DNA of 64,000 nucleotides from Salvator merianae (taxonomy: Eukaryota; Chordata; Lepidosauria; Squamata; Teiidae), in the NCBI GenBank assembly GCA_003586115.2, contig QVOM02000102.1, positions 1,359,405 to 1,423,404 on the forward strand, read 5' to 3'. Positions 43,341-55,984 of the stretch are shown piece by piece; within the stretch, counting starts at the first letter, position 1; the number at the start of each line of letters is the position of its first letter. Position numbers and translations under genes: made by a program. Under the pieces are notes generated by a model, which made no database searches, was not told where the DNA came from, and was given only the letters and a program-made list of their open reading frames with translations.

Positions 43341-44360
43341 TGTTACAGTAATGCAACGGGCACTGTAAAGGGATAATGGGATTTGACTTTAGCCCCAGAG
43401 AGAAACTAATTAGCTATGAAAAGTAAACGAGCAAACATGACACTTAGAATTGACCATTAATTTACGTATGTGTCAGTTGTAGTTGGTTTACCATAAATGC
43501 AGTGTTCATTATGAATTATGGTAAATAAAACATAAATATCTCATCAATAATATACAAAAGTGTGATATTAAAAGTAATCTATATGCAAAGGTTTTATTTT
43601 AATTATCACCTCTTATTTGCTTTTCCTGGAGTAAATGAAGGAGATGCTTTGGGACTTCTTGTACTTTCCATCTTGGAATGTTCGAATCCAAGGTGGAACA
43701 AACCCTGAGGTGTGGCAGCCATCCACAGTTCAAGGGCTGGAACAGCCTGGAAATGGGTTTTCAGCGCTCACAGCGTGAATGCTGCCCAGCTGCCATGACA
43801 GTAGCTGTGGAAACGTCTGGCTGCTGTCATGGCAACTGGGGTTGCGGCACAGCTTGCAGTGTTCACACCAGGAAGTAGGTGCAAAGGCTGCATACTGTAG
43901 CAATCCAGCTGTTTCTGGTACAGCTGTGGACAACAATTCTTTTGTACACAGCTGGTAGCACAGGGGAGCATCAGCAGACAGTCCCAATTACTAGGACCTC
44001 TGCGAAATGCAGAACTGAGCTAGTGAGTGTCCTATTGCTTACTAGCACTAAAGTGTGAGCAGGCCCTTCATGATTGACTGTGGAAGCACATCCACAGTAG
44101 ATTTAAACACAAAAAGAGTGAGATTTGAACCTAAAGAGAAAAGGTGTGAGAGAGAGAACACTTGAGAACCTCTCCTCTTATCTTTGTTGTGAAACTAACA
44201 AAAGTCTTCAGGACAGGTAACTATGAATCTTTGGGGATTTTTTTGGAGGGCTGTTATAGAAGAGTAGGGTGTCTTCATAGGAAACTCCAAGTAATTAGGC
44301 TTGATTAAGGGAAGCGCAGTTTATCTTCCCTAAGATTTAAAGAAGGACTTCTCTTCCACT
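43341..44360. other. non-coding spacer
   Basis: No gene recognised. A GC-richer part at 43690-43990 has 'tggctgctnncatgg' wording also seen at 45295-45320, probably one repeat family. Confidence 0.4.
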
Positions 44361-44368
44361 CTAATTAT

Positions 44369-44569
44369 CATCGGCGGCCCATGACTTTAAGGGCGGGTGT
44401 TCGCGCCCTGCACAAAGTGTGCCATGGCTGTTCGCGGGGTCTCCGTGCCTCCGTAATGAGACAGCAGGACCTGCTGCATCAGTACGGAGGCCCGGAGGCC
44501 CCACGAACAGCCATGGCACACTTTGTGCGGGGCGCGAACACCTGCTTGTAAACTCACAGGCCGCCGCTG
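44369..44569. mobile_element. fold-back hAT-like MITE, family C copy 2
   Basis: The arms match those at 34761: left CATCGGCGGCCCATGACTTTA, right ending GGCCGCCGCTG. They pair along nearly the whole 201 bp. The target duplication is CTAATTAT (44361-44368) / CCAATTAT (44570-44577), 7 of 8. A short non-palindromic centre (about 44455-44485) has been added relative to copy 1. Confidence 0.82.
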
Positions 44570-45356
44570 CCAATTATACTTGTAAAAAAATTTCTTGTAT
44601 CCTTTTCCTGTTCTGTGACTTCTTTCTCCACTCTCTGAGACCATTTAGAAAACCTGGATTGCTTGTTTAAACTTTAGTTACTCTCTTTTAAGTTTTGACT
44701 ACTGCTGGAGATAATCCCATTATGTATATTGATTGTTACTTGTTAAATTAAAATTACTTGACTAGCTGGGGAAATGTCATGCTGTACAATTTGAAGCTGT
44801 TTTAAATCAACTTTTGATCTAATTTCACTTCTAATAAATGTAATATTGTTTAAGAACATATATGGTCATTTCTTCCTTCCCTAAGGATCACCTGTGGTTG
44901 CTTGTCTGTAAGAAGTAAGAATGGGGCCTATTCACACTTGATGGTAGCAAGCATCTACCGTCTAGCACTGCAAGACGGCCGAAGCAACCGGGAATGGGCT
45001 TCATCTGTTCCCAGTTGCTACTACTGCTGGTGCACTTAATTGTAGTTGGAACCGTACCTGGAGTTCATAGTGAACTTCAGGTAAGGTTCCATTAGCTCTT
45101 ACCTGCACTGTGGCAGATATTTTGGGTGAGATGTGCCCATCATGCATGTGCGATGGGGCAATCAGCCCCTATTAGGCCCACATGATGCCTCAGTTGGGCC
45201 TGTGATGCTGGATTGGGCTGCACAATGCCCAACCCAGCCTTGTGAGGCCCAGTTGGGTGCACGCCCAATTGTCACCATGGCAACATCCAGCAAGCATCTG
45301 GCTGCTGCCATGGTGACTGGCAGGCTCATGCCTGTGCACTGCATGGGCCTGCTGGT
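44570..45356. other. non-coding spacer
   Basis: From about 44935 the wording suggests a DNA-transposon remnant ('cctattcacacttgatgg'), possibly running to about 45670. No gene. Confidence 0.35.
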
Positions 45357-45578
45357 TGCCACGGCAGAGGCTGGGCACTTGCCGGCTGCTGCCGTAGTGA
45401 GGATTGGGCACAACTACTGGAATTTGCACTTGCCACGGCAGAGGCTGGGCACTTGCCGGCTGCTGCCGTAGTGAGGATTGGGCACAACTACTGGAATTTG
45501 CACTTGCCACGGCAGAGGCTGGGCACTTGCCGGCTGCTGCCGTAGTGAGGATTGGGCACAACTACTGGAATTTGCACT
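45357..45578. repeat. 74-bp tandem repeat, three copies
   Basis: The word ACGGCAGAGGCTGGGCACTT recurs at 45361, 45435 and 45509, an exact 74-base period with almost no differences. High identity implies recent expansion. Open frames of 83-123 codons that cross it on both strands are artefacts. Confidence 0.97.
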
Positions 45579-47901
45579 GTGAATGCTGGTAGGCAGCTTC
45601 AGGACCCATTTTTGGCTGCACAGCATGGAGAGTATCTAAATTCCGACAAGGAGCTTGTTCACATTCTCAGGCTGCAAAAATTAAACTAATGCAAAATAAT
45701 TGAACCGTATGGTTTTCTGAACATTTTCCCTACACTGTTCTCAACTATGGCATTCAACCAACTTGAATCTGTGTGATTTTACCTTCAAAATGCCTTGCAG
45801 CATAGTTTGGATGGCAATTTGTCTTCCTTTTTTGGGCTAGATCTTATGAGGTGATTCACCACTCAAAAGAGCATTGCTGGACAGCTGATTGGGGATGCAA
45901 CTGTGGTGGAGAAATAAATGGTTTTTTTTTCCACTTGGAAGACATTGTAGTCTGAACTTTCCAGCTCTGTTTGTCCTTATCAGTATTTCCCAAGGCACAA
46001 TGGCATTGCTTCACATTTTCATACTTTTCCTTGAGCCAACATCAACACGTGTATCTCTTACTGAGATAAAACATGGCATCATATTATCATCATTCCCATT
46101 ATGGAAGGGAAAGATTTGGAAGCATCTAAGATAGGTTTCTACAACCTGATACCATCAGGCAATTGTAAATCAAAAACATTTGGCAAGCGCATTAGGTTGA
46201 AGAAGACAATTACCAAGCTCATGGCCAAATTGAAATCTGAAATTAGAATGTTCCAGCTCTTGCTCTTAACTGTGATCACAATTTCAGAGATCCAGTTTTC
46301 CACATCAGGTAAAGGCCCCAAGACGATTGAGTAGATAGAAAAACATTGGCAAACAAACAGTAAATTCAGATATGTCCTTGAGCTATTGGTCTCCCACAGG
46401 AAGACACTGTTTTGTTCAGCTGTATAATGCTGGCATGTACAAAACACACACACAGCCCCAGGTGTCAGCTGGAGCTGGGCCTCCTCAACTGTGGATGATT
46501 GTAAGCAACTTGTGGTTAGTAACCAAACTGTACAGGGAGTTGGGAGGGACACCGCTAGAGTGAGGTAAACAAGGAGCTTTATAAGCGCAGAGGAAAAGGG
46601 GAAATATACTTGCATTTGTATGAAAAAGCCCCTGGTGCCAAGTGAGCAGACTTATGAATGACTACATAAACTGAGTGGAAACAAGGTAGGCTGGAAGAAA
46701 TTGCAACCATATTCCCATTTGTTATGGGAAGTATAAGATGAGATAGAGTTATTCTTTTCCTACAAATGTTTAGTGTAGAATAAACTCTGTTTCATGAGGA
46801 TGACACAAGAAAGCTTCATAGACCTCATCTATGGTTCCAAGGCATAACTGACAATATAGTAGCTCCTTATAGACAACCTGGCATTTTATAATGAACCAAG
46901 TTTCTTATAAAAATGCAAATTTGTTTATGGGTTTATATGCCCTAGAAATCTTACATGAAAGAATTAAATGTTGAAATAGCTTATGGATTATTTGTGTTAA
47001 GTTTCAAGTTTTTTAAAAAGTCACCTCTAGACAAATTCAATTTGCACTGCAGGTAATTGTTGCAATATGGTGTTGCCTTGGTAAGCGCAGAGGCACTATG
47101 AAGTTATCCTGAGTAGTTTTAGTACCTTTTCCAGCAGCTTAAACAGGTGACTTGTGCCCTTGGACAGGATTATCTCACCTAACCTAATTGGAGCCAACAA
47201 AAGTGAAGAAAAATGCAGATGCAATATATGAGGGGTGAATGTATGTGTGGGAATTCCCTAAGGATGAAACTTTCTGAGAAATCTAAACAAGTAGATAGGA
47301 GCTGCATTACTTGAGGCCTTGAGGCTAGATAAGGTATTTGATGAGAAAGCCATAGGGATGAGGAAATCTTCTGATGGCATTTCAGCTGTGAACTTTTCTG
47401 TGAAAGAAGATGAAATCAGTCTCCTATAACACCTGGGCTGCATAACCACAGCAAACAGTTAGCCTAGGTATGTGATATTAGATGACTCATTACAAGAGTT
47501 AGACGTGATATGATGTTATGATTTGCTTTGATTTAATGACATTCCACCGCAGTCTGGTTCACCGCTGTGAGGGAGAGTGACTCTCTTATTTTCTAGGGTT
47601 ACTATATGAAAAAGAGGACAGGGTTCTTGCTTCTTTAATAGATGCATAGAAGAGTCCCTTTTCTGTGCAGCTATTAATGAAGCAGGAACCCTGTTCTCTT
47701 TCTTTACAAGCCAACACTATTGTTTCCTAAAGTACAGTTTTCTTTTCCTTCATTTTCTTTGTGTGTGTGTGTGTGCTGGAAAAAAATCTCTGTATGTTGG
47801 AATTAAGAAGTAAACAACTTTATTTAGTCTGATCTCACTGAACTTGCAGTAAGCATGTTTAGGACTGTGTTATTAGTGTCTAAGGCTACTGAAAAATATT
47901 A
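45579..47901. other. non-coding spacer
   Basis: No gene or clear repeat recognised; a short (GT)n lies near 47760-47775. An untranslated RAG1 first exon and promoter should lie somewhere upstream of 51109, possibly here, but I could not locate it. Confidence 0.4.
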
Positions 47902-48254
47902 GGCTGTATCCAGACAGATTCTAAAACCCAGGAATATCTCAGCACCATATTGGGATTGCCACATGTATCCATGGCAGTCCCAACATAGTCCTCTAGAATA
48001 TAGAGACAAATCGGGAGATATTGCTATGCTGGGAAAAAGAACTCTGAATCAGTTTTTCCCCACTTAGTGATATAACTTACTGTGTCTGGCACAGTGCATG
48101 CATGGGGATGGGCCCTTGTGCAGTTCTGGGTATGTTGCCATCAGGAGCATAATGGGAGAAAGCACCAGAATGGTAAGTGCCCAGGCTTGGTGAGAGGCAT
48201 CTGTGGGATCTAAACAAATCCTGCATTTTCCTCTCACTGTCTGGAGATAACCTT
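47902..48254. mobile_element. DNA-transposon-like repeat, family D copy 2
   Basis: Begins GGCTGTATCCAGACAGATT and ends CACTGTCTGGAGATAA. Contains the same 'atattgggattgccaca' / 'ggcagtcccaacat' inverted pair as the copy at 39335-39755. Confidence 0.6.
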
Positions 48255-49509
48255 ACTCTCCAGCTTTGGGCATCAGGTCCACTTTGAGAGCACAATGTCC
48301 ACACACAAGAACACACTGTCTGCCCAAGAGGCCAAGGGTGCAAAAATACATTCTTTGAAGGAGGGTCTTGATTGCTGCATTGTGGAGTCACGACCTAAAG
48401 CTACTGAATTCCCTCTACAATGCATATTTTATAAGTGCATGAGCCCATATCCACTTTTATGTCTCCCTCCCTTCTTGAAGTTCACAGAATAAGTTATCTT
48501 TTTAGAAGGCATACTTTGACTTAAAGTAATCACACTAAGTCCTAAATATCAAAGAAACTACTTTGAGTTATTTGTAGAATGAAGACAGGGTTGGATTAAG
48601 TGATTTGTGGATCACATTCATAGCCTGCAGTGTTACTCTGGAGTGAGTCAGAATGTTTGAAACTAAAATGCTATGCATGCTTATTTCAGATAAGGCTCTA
48701 ATGAAAGTGCTTTTGAATCACCAGTGTGCAGAACAGGGTTGCACATGTTAATATCAGAACAGACTGTCAGAGAAAGATGGCTTAAGTTTCTAACTTATGA
48801 GTCATAAATTAATTATGCTTTGAACATAATTGCCTTTCTTTTGGAAAGACTGAGCTAGAGATCACCTTGATGTTTAATAATAAGTGCGTATTTGTCTTGT
48901 ATAGCAAATGGCACAGTTTGTTTTCTCTATCTATATGAGTTTTATTCCTCGTCCTTCTGGCACACAAGTAAGATTGACAGCTGTTATGAATCAACCAGCA
49001 GTTTAATATACAGAAATCAGCAGCAGATGATTTTTAGGGCATAATGGTAAATATTAGGCCTACTAGATGCAATGTGTTGAGCATGAATGAGAATTAGGAT
49101 GATAATGAGCTCTGTTGTGGTGATGGTCAGATTTGAAGGAATCACTGGTATGTAGGTGGTGTATGCACTGGACTGTCAATGTGTGCAGCTGGTATTAGAT
49201 TTACAAATGTGAGTTGGTTTGCCCTGTCAAAAATGTCATTTTGTCTAATCTCAGAACATCTGCATGCCCACTGCAAATAAAGGAGCCAATTAAAGAGCTC
49301 AAACAGCACTGTACATAGAAACAGATGATTTTTAAAGTACTAGTCCAGGGACTTTCACTAGGCACATGATTCCGCACTTAGAGTACACAGAGCTGCATGC
49401 AATTTTGCATATAGTATCTATAGCATTAAACAAATTTGCTTAAACTTCCTTACATAGAAAACACAGAAAGCTGCTTTATATTGAAACATGTACAGTAATT
49501 AGTCCATTT
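48255..49509. other. non-coding spacer
   Basis: Nothing recognised. Confidence 0.4.
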
Positions 49510-50230
49510 ATGGCTGTGTTCAGACATAACAAAAGGGGTGTCTCAGAGGTGCCTCATAGTTTGTGGCACTCGTGTTCCCAAGTCTTGTGTAATCCACCTT
49601 TTCTAGCATAGAATGTTCATGAGAAAGGTTGTGTGAACAATCTCACCTCAAAGCCGTCTTTGAACCACCTCAGAGATGCTGATCAGTCTAGATCAGTGAT
49701 TTCCAAACTTTTTTTAGCAAGAATCTTGTTTTGATTTTTACCAAAGCCAAAAATTTTCATTTTCTGATAAAAACAAGTTTGTCCTCAAATTTATATTGAT
49801 GCCTATTTGTAGCTTATATTTATTCCATACTTTATAATTTGATTGTATTATTGTTATATATTTTTTCATGATAAGCTAACTTGTAACTTTTTTGCCCATG
49901 TTATGATTTCTGTGTATAAAAACAAGGTTTCTTAATGGCCTCATCCACCCCAGAACCTTCTCCCCACACACCCCATTGGAGTACCCAGCTGTGACTCCAG
50001 ATTTTCAGGTTGGAAACTTGCTGGCCCTCATCAGAGCATTTTAAGTATGAAGACTGCAACATTTTCCTTGCCAGGCTATTTAATCTACCACTTACAATGT
50101 GTTCACATGTAACAACAAAGCAGCACAGAAGTGTCTCAGATACAATAATGTGTGGCCCTTATGTTCTCATTCCATCTCTAATCCACCTTTTCTAGCCTAG
50201 AATGTTCATGAGAGGGGCAGGGGCAGGAGA
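49510..50230. repeat. two copies of an unnamed interspersed repeat
   Basis: AATCCACCTTTTCTAGC followed by TAGAATGTTCATGAGA-like sequence occurs at about 49591-49625 and 50180-50214 in direct orientation, preceded in both by 'gtgtctcaga' and a 'tgttcncat/acat' phrase. The copies are diverged; family unknown. Confidence 0.5.
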
Positions 50231-51088
50231 TAAGCAAATATACAATTCTCACAGGTTTCAAGCAAAGCACATTGCATGTAGGTATATTCCTATGGCAGAG
50301 CTGAAGGTTCAAGGTGGATATAGACAAGTTCCCCACTTCCTCATTCCCTAGCAGCTGTGACTGGGACTGTTAACATTACATCATTGCTTCTGTATTGAGT
50401 AGATATATAAGGACAAATCTGAAAGCAGTTGACCACTATGCAGGACTATCTGCATAAAAAGCCAGTTCTGAAACGTTATGCAGTTCTGTGCACACTTGTA
50501 GGAACGTTAAACAGAGCAGGGCTTATTTCTGAATACACGCACAAATACATGGCTTTAGTCCTGTGTAAAATGCTCAAGCCCTGTTTAGCATAGTAAATTT
50601 TTACTTCTGGTTATAATGTTGAGTATTAGATTAGCATCACTAGTTCTGTAAATTGAGTAGCATATGGAAGGGACCTTGTTGTCTCACCACATTCAATTGG
50701 ACCACTGTATTTTTTATTTTTAATGAAGTGAGTTAGTTGTTCTTGCTGCCACACTTTCAAAAAGTGGTTCTGTTGCTGACTCTCCTGTGTGTCTTGGATG
50801 ATTATGAGGTACATCGTGGTTCCTAAATGTTTCAGTGCCCCTTTTCACAAGTGCCTAACTTTCTTAACATTCAGAGAGCTTGTTATATCGACCACCATAC
50901 ATCTTTGTGATAATGTACTGGCAGTACATTTGTCTATGTTTCTCAAGAAACTTCGCACATTATCTGCAAATAATTGATCTATTTGTATACGTTTGATGGT
51001 CATTTTGTCAACTGTATAATCATATTCTACTAGAATCTTGACATTAGCATTTCTTTTCAGTTTTCATCATATCATTGCTAACTATTTA
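50231..51088 (+). other. intron sequence upstream of the RAG1 coding exon
   Basis: AT-rich, no coding signal. It ends in the polypyrimidine tract and acceptor before 51110. Confidence 0.5.
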
Positions 51089-51109
51089 TTTCTCTTTTTC
51101 CCCTCCTAG
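51089..51109 (+). other. splice acceptor of the RAG1 coding exon
   Basis: A pyrimidine-rich run (TTTCTCTTTTTCCCCTCC) is followed by TAG with AG at 51108-51109. The exon then has only 20 untranslated bases before ATG. Vertebrate RAG1 genes have the same arrangement: a separate 5' untranslated exon and one coding exon. Confidence 0.85.
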
Positions 51110-51129
51110 ACCAGTCTACATTTGCCGGC

Positions 51130-54100
51130 ATGGAGACGCTTCCATCCCCAAGTATGAACTTGTGTTTTGCTTCAGAACAAATCCAGCTGCCATCTATGAA
51201 ATTTTCTGAGTGGAAATTCAAGCTATTCAAGATCAGATCACTGAAAAAGTCACTTTCAGAAGAGAGTCATGTGGCTGACAGTGATAAGGGGAAGGTGGCA
51301 ACCTCTCTGGACAAAGACGCCATGGAGAAGGTTAATGTGGGGCCTTCAGTGTTACAGGAGCCCTTTAGAAAAGACACCGAATCCAACAGCAGGATGCAGA
51401 TCAGAAACAAATATAACTTTCAGGAGTCCCAAAAAGAGATAGATGCTCATCGAGCAAAACTGCAGCATTTCTGCCGAATTTGTGGAGAATCATTTAAAAC
51501 TGATTCTGGTAAGAGAAGCTACCCTGTTCATGGTCCAGTGGATGATGAGATGCAGGCCCTTCTAAAAAAGAAAGAGAAAAGGGCTACATCCTGGCCAGGA
51601 CTTCTTGCCAAGGTTTTTAAGATTGATGTAAGAGAAGACATAGACACAATCCATCCCACCAATTTTTGTCATAAATGTTGGAATGTTATCCAAAGGAAAT
51701 TCAGCAATTTTCCATGTGAAGAATATCTTCCAAGGAAAGGTGCCATGGAGTGGCATCCCCATTCATCAAGCTGCAATGTTTGTACCCCTTCCTTCCATGA
51801 GGTCAAGAGAAAGAAGCAAGTCCTAAATACACAGTTAAACAAAAGAATCAAGATTGTTACTGGATGTGCGAGAAAAATGAGTCGTATGAACAACCCAAAA
51901 CAAATGAAGAACAAAAGCTTAATGAAAAAGATTGTAAACTGTAAGAAGATACATCTTGACACCAAAATCCTTGCAGTAGATTACCCTGTGGACTTCGTGA
52001 AGTCAATCTCTTGCCAAATCTGTGAACATATCCTAGCTGACCCCGTAGAGACAACATGCAAGCACCTATTCTGCAGGGTCTGCATCCTTAAATGTCTCAA
52101 AGTAATGGGAAGCTATTGCCCATCCTGTTGCTATCCTTGCTTTCCGACTGACCTAGTGAGCCCGGTGAAGTCCTTCCTGACCATCCTCAACAGTTTGGCT
52201 GTAACATGTCCAATGAAAGATTGTCATGAGGAGGTTGCTCTGGGCAAATATTGCCACCATCTTTCCAGCCATAAAGATGCAAAAGAGCAAGAAGGGTATG
52301 TGTACACAAACAAAGGGGGTCGACCGAGACAGCACTTGCTATCACTGACTAGACGAGCCCAAAAGCACCGCCTAAGAGACCTCAAGCTTCAAGTGAAAGC
52401 TTTTGCTGAGAAAGAAGAAGGGGGAGATGTAAAGTCTGTGTGCCTAACTTTGTTCCTGTTGGCTCTGAGAGCTAGAAATGAACACAGACAGGCTGATGAG
52501 TTGGAAGCTATAATGCAAGGAAAGGGATCAGGACTTCCTCCAGCTGTTTGCTTGGCAATCCGAGTCAACACTTTTCTTAGCTGCAGCCAATACCATAAAA
52601 TGTATAGGACTGTAAAAGCAATAACAGGAAGACAGATTTTCCAGCCACTGCATGCTCTCAGAACTGCTGAAAAGTCCCTCCTGCCAGGTTACCATCCATT
52701 TGAGTGGAAACCACCCTTGAAAAATGTGTCCACTAATACAGAAGTGGGCATTATAGATGGGCTTTCAGGCATACAACATTTTGTTGATGACTACCCAGTA
52801 GATACAATAGCCAAGAGATTCCGATATGATGCAGCTTTGGTTTCTGCCCTAATGGATATGGAGGAAGACATCCTGGAAGGGCTGAAAACTCATGATTTGG
52901 ATGATTATTTGAAAGGCCCCTTCACAGTGGTGATTAAAGAATCCTGTGATGGAATGGGAGATGTCAGTGAAAAGCATGGCTGTGGCCCAGCTGTTCCTGA
53001 AAAAGCAGTCCGCTTCTCTTTTACCCTTATGAGCATTGCTGTAGATGATAACAACAGAAATGTTAGGATCTTTGAAGAAGCCAAGCCCAACTCAGAGCTG
53101 TGCTGTAAACCTCTGTGCCTTATGCTGGCTGATGAATCAGACCACGAGACGCTTACAGCCATACTGAGCCCTCTTGTAGCAGAACGAGAGGCCATGAAAA
53201 ATAGCGTATTGATACTTGAGATGAGTGGGATTCCCAGAATGTTCAAATTTGTCTTCAGAGGTACTGGATATGATGAGAAGCTTGTCCGTGAAATGGAAGG
53301 CCTTGAAGCTTCAGGATCTAATTATATTTGCACACTTTGTGATGCAACACGCCTGGAAGCTTCTCAGAACTTGATCCTTCATTCCATAACAAGGAGTCAT
53401 GCTGAAAACCTTGAGCGGTATGAAGTGTGGAGATCTAATCCTTACCATGAAACTGTTGATGAACTACGGGACCGCGTGAAGGGTGTTTCTGCCAAGCCTT
53501 TTATTGAAACTGTTCCTTCATTAGATGCATTGCATTGTGATATAGGCAATGCAGCTGAATTTTATAAGATATTTCAGTTTGAGATTGGTGAAGTGTACAA
53601 AAATCATGATGCCTCAAAAGAAGAGAGAAAGAGGTGGCAATCAACTCTGGATAAACACCTCAGAAAGAAGATGAACCTGAAGCCCTTGTCAAGAATGAAT
53701 GGAAATTTTGCTAGAAAACTCATGACCAAAGAAGCTGTGGAGGCAGTCTGTGAATTAATAAATTGTGAAGAGAGAAAACAAGCCCTTAGAGAACTCATGG
53801 AACTTTACCTTAAGATGAAACCAGTATGGCGTTCTTCATGTCCCACCATGGAGTGCCCAGAACTTGTATGCCAATATAGCTTCAATTCTCAGCGTTTTGC
53901 AGAGTTGCTGTCCACTAAATTCAGTTACAGATATGAAGGCAAGATTACAAATTACTTTCATAAAACTCTTGCTCATGTTCCTGAAATTATAGAAAGAGAT
54001 GGTTCCATTGGCGCTTGGGCAAGTGAAGGAAATGAGTCTGGGAACAAACTGTTCAGACGCTTTCGAAAAATGAATGCCAGACAGTCAAAATGCTATGAAA

Positions 54101-54273
54101 TGGAGGATGTTCTGAAGCATCACTGGCTGTATACCTCGAAACATTTGCAGAAATTTATGAACGCTCACAATATATTGAAAAGTCAAGCATTCTCTATCAG
54201 TTCAGAAGGTTGTGGTGAAGATGTCATGATGCTGGAAGATTCTTTGGAATTTGCTGATTCCATGGACTTTTAG
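51130..54273 (+). CDS. RAG1: V(D)J recombination-activating protein 1
   Basis: A single exon of 1047 codons, as in other tetrapods (mouse 1040). RAG1 is the nuclear DNA-binding and catalytic subunit of the V(D)J recombinase; with RAG2 it nicks and hairpins DNA at recombination signal sequences in developing lymphocytes. Visible parts: N-terminal [10 protein letters not shown] motif (about 24-33); first zinc-binding region starting at C115/C118; RING finger C295-C333; adjoining zinc finger to about 385; nonamer-binding GGRPR at 396-400 with the following LTRRAQKHR helix; RNase H-like core with catalytic D607, D715 and E969, matching mouse D600, D708 and E962 with a constant offset of 7; zinc ligands C734, C737, H944 and H949. 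All are intact, with no stop or frameshift. The start ATG follows the acceptor by 20 bases and gives the family's N-terminus. The core is highly conserved and the first 100 residues diverged, as usual. No RAG2 is in the window. Confidence 0.99.
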   Translation: METLPSPSMNLCFASEQIQLPSMKFSEWKFKLFKIRSLKKSLSEESHVADSDKGKVATSLDKDAMEKVNVGPSVLQEPFRKDTESNSRMQIRNKYNFQESQKEIDAHRAKLQHFCRICGESFKTDSGKRSYPVHGPVDDEMQALLKKKEKRATSWPGLLAKVFKIDVREDIDTIHPTNFCHKCWNVIQRKFSNFPCEEYLPRKGAMEWHPHSSSCNVCTPSFHEVKRKKQVLNTQLNKRIKIVTGCARKMSRMNNPKQMKNKSLMKKIVNCKKIHLDTKILAVDYPVDFVKSISCQICEHILADPVETTCKHLFCRVCILKCLKVMGSYCPSCCYPCFPTDLVSPVKSFLTILNSLAVTCPMKDCHEEVALGKYCHHLSSHKDAKEQEGYVYTNKGGRPRQHLLSLTRRAQKHRLRDLKLQVKAFAEKEEGGDVKSVCLTLFLLALRARNEHRQADELEAIMQGKGSGLPPAVCLAIRVNTFLSCSQYHKMYRTVKAITGRQIFQPLHALRTAEKSLLPGYHPFEWKPPLKNVSTNTEVGIIDGLSGIQHFVDDYPVDTIAKRFRYDAALVSALMDMEEDILEGLKTHDLDDYLKGPFTVVIKESCDGMGDVSEKHGCGPAVPEKAVRFSFTLMSIAVDDNNRNVRIFEEAKPNSELCCKPLCLMLADESDHETLTAILSPLVAEREAMKNSVLILEMSGIPRMFKFVFRGTGYDEKLVREMEGLEASGSNYICTLCDATRLEASQNLILHSITRSHAENLERYEVWRSNPYHETVDELRDRVKGVSAKPFIETVPSLDALHCDIGNAAEFYKIFQFEIGEVYKNHDASKEERKRWQSTLDKHLRKKMNLKPLSRMNGNFARKLMTKEAVEAVCELINCEERKQALRELMELYLKMKPVWRSSCPTMECPELVCQYSFNSQRFAELLSTKFSYRYEGKITNYFHKTLAHVPEIIERDGSIGAWASEGNESGNKLFRRFRKMNARQSKCYEMEDVLKHHWLYTSKHLQKFMNAHNILKSQAFSISSEGCGEDVMMLEDSLEFADSMDF

Positions 54274-54534
54274 GGATTGGGGCAGAAATTGCATTGGTCT
54301 TGTAGCTGAATTGCCTTTGATGGGGCATATGCAGAGTTGTTTAGCATCATTATTAAAACAAATGATGAAAGGCATATCATGATGGATAGAAAATTCTGGA
54401 TGGAAAATTCCAGATTGGTTTTCTGTGCCATTATGGAGTCTGTAAGAGAAAAATGAAAAGGAAGCTAGTGATTTTGCTCTGTAGCAGTTTTGCTACTGTT
54501 GTGAAGTTTTTTTAAGAGCTTGCAAAGTTACTCA

Positions 54535-54668
54535 AAGATGGTAACACGGAGAAGGCAAGGGTAATAGCAAGCCACTTCTGTATCTTTGTCAAGAAAATTG
54601 CCTGAACGTGTCCATGAAACCACCAGGAGTCAATTATGATTCAGTGGTACCTAAGAACAACATAAAGA
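54535..54668 (+). repeat. SINE 3' fragment
   Basis: The segment 'agccacttctgtatctttgtcaagaaaattgcctg' and the ending 'cagtggtacctaagaacaacat' match the body and tail of the SINE at 59081. The tRNA-like head is missing or decayed. Confidence 0.7.
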
Positions 54669-55268
54669 GAGAGAGAAAAAATAAGGGCCATGGCAATCTA
54701 CTTGAAGATTAAGCTATGGATTAATCAATAAAATACTTTATATGATCATATGAATTTTATCAAAGGTGACTGGCCTTCTGTTTCTGATAACTCCAGAACA
54801 GGAACTGGAGAAATAGATCCAGTAAAGTATATAAACTATTGTTGATAGCTGAGGTTTCAAACCCGGTCACATTGTATGTGCAGCTACAGCACTGCATTTT
54901 TAAGTAACTCTTTAATATCTTTTTAAAAATTGATAATACAGTGATTGATAACTGTAAGACTCTAAAATATTGAGTAAGAATATATCTAAATGGTACTATA
55001 GCATTCTTAGCATTTATGAAGCTATGCCAGTTTACCATGTCTTTTATAATATGTAAGCCTCAATTTATATAGAATAAGTCATGCTCCAAATCCACTTAAT
55101 CCACAAAATTCACTTAAAAGCAGTGAAACAATTTAGTTGCCTATTGATTTTAATAGAACTTGACTGCAATATGTTTGTATAGAAGATAAATAGCTGAACA
55201 TTTGTCTCATAATACTTGTACCATGGATAAAGTTCACTGATTGCATCATTTGTACTTTTTCTGTATGT

Positions 55269-55713
55269 CTAAGGGCATTTCTACACTTTTCTGGGCTGGA
55301 CTGCTCCAGTGGGAAGTGGTCCTATTGCACTTAGAAGCCTGTTTCAGGAGAGCCCTGAGCCACCCTGCATTGCTCCAAAGGCTCTGACAGCCAGGAATGA
55401 AAGTTTCTGACCTCGGAGCCCAGGAGGACCCATTTTAGTGGTGCAATTTGGTGTGCCACCAAAATGGGTTCCCCTGCTAAACTAGAACAAGGAGGCATGC
55501 ACCCTTCAACATGCCTCCCTGTTCCATTTTAGTGGCCCCTAAGCCTCCAGTAGACCTTTTAAAAAAGTGGACCATTTTGGCCACCTACACAGGGCTACAC
55601 TCCATTCAGTGCAAGTGGAGCTTGGCCTCCCTTTAAGTCAGTCCACCATGTGAAATGAGGTCTCTGGACTCCTTCTTGGACAGGCTTAAGAGTAAGTGTG
55701 GAAAAACCCTAAG
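55269..55713. mobile_element. non-autonomous DNA transposon with inverted ends
   Basis: Left CTAAGGGCATTTCTACAC, right (other strand) CTTAGGGTTTTTCCACAC. About 445 bp, no coding sequence. The interior 'caccaaaatggg ... agaacaagg' wording recurs at 17490-17540. It would lie inside the RAG1 3' UTR if the distal polyadenylation site is used. Confidence 0.65.
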
Positions 55714-55869
55714 AAACCAGCAGTACTTACAATATTTTTATTGTGGCACTGCTACCATAATTTTCTATAACCTTGATTAAACTCACTGGTCACTTCTGAA
55801 ACAATTTTGTTTCAATTTTTGTAGCTGATAAATGGAAAGTTTATTGACCTAAACCAATTTAATATTTTC

Positions 55870-55984
55870 AGAGTTGCCAATTTGGCATCTCTGTCAAGAA
55901 AACTGCATAGAAGTGCCCATGGATGTTCGTATGGAGTCAACCAGGAGTTGGCCACAACTCGGTGGTACCCCAAAACAACAAATT
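55870..55984 (+). repeat. SINE 3' fragment
   Basis: 'catctctgtcaagaaaactgc' and 'cggtggtaccccaaaacaacaa' match the SINE body and tail of 59081-59252. No tRNA-like head. Confidence 0.7.

Noticed and set aside
45133..45626. Frames of 83-123 codons on both strands with internal repeats
   Set aside because: Created by the 74-bp tandem repeat.
46101..46615. 77-codon plus frame and 158-codon minus frame
   Set aside because: They overlap on opposite strands, have no recognisable domain, and lie in AT-rich spacer.
45579..51088. RAG1 untranslated first exon and promoter
   Set aside because: Expected from other vertebrates but I could not find a donor and promoter pair that stands out from chance matches.
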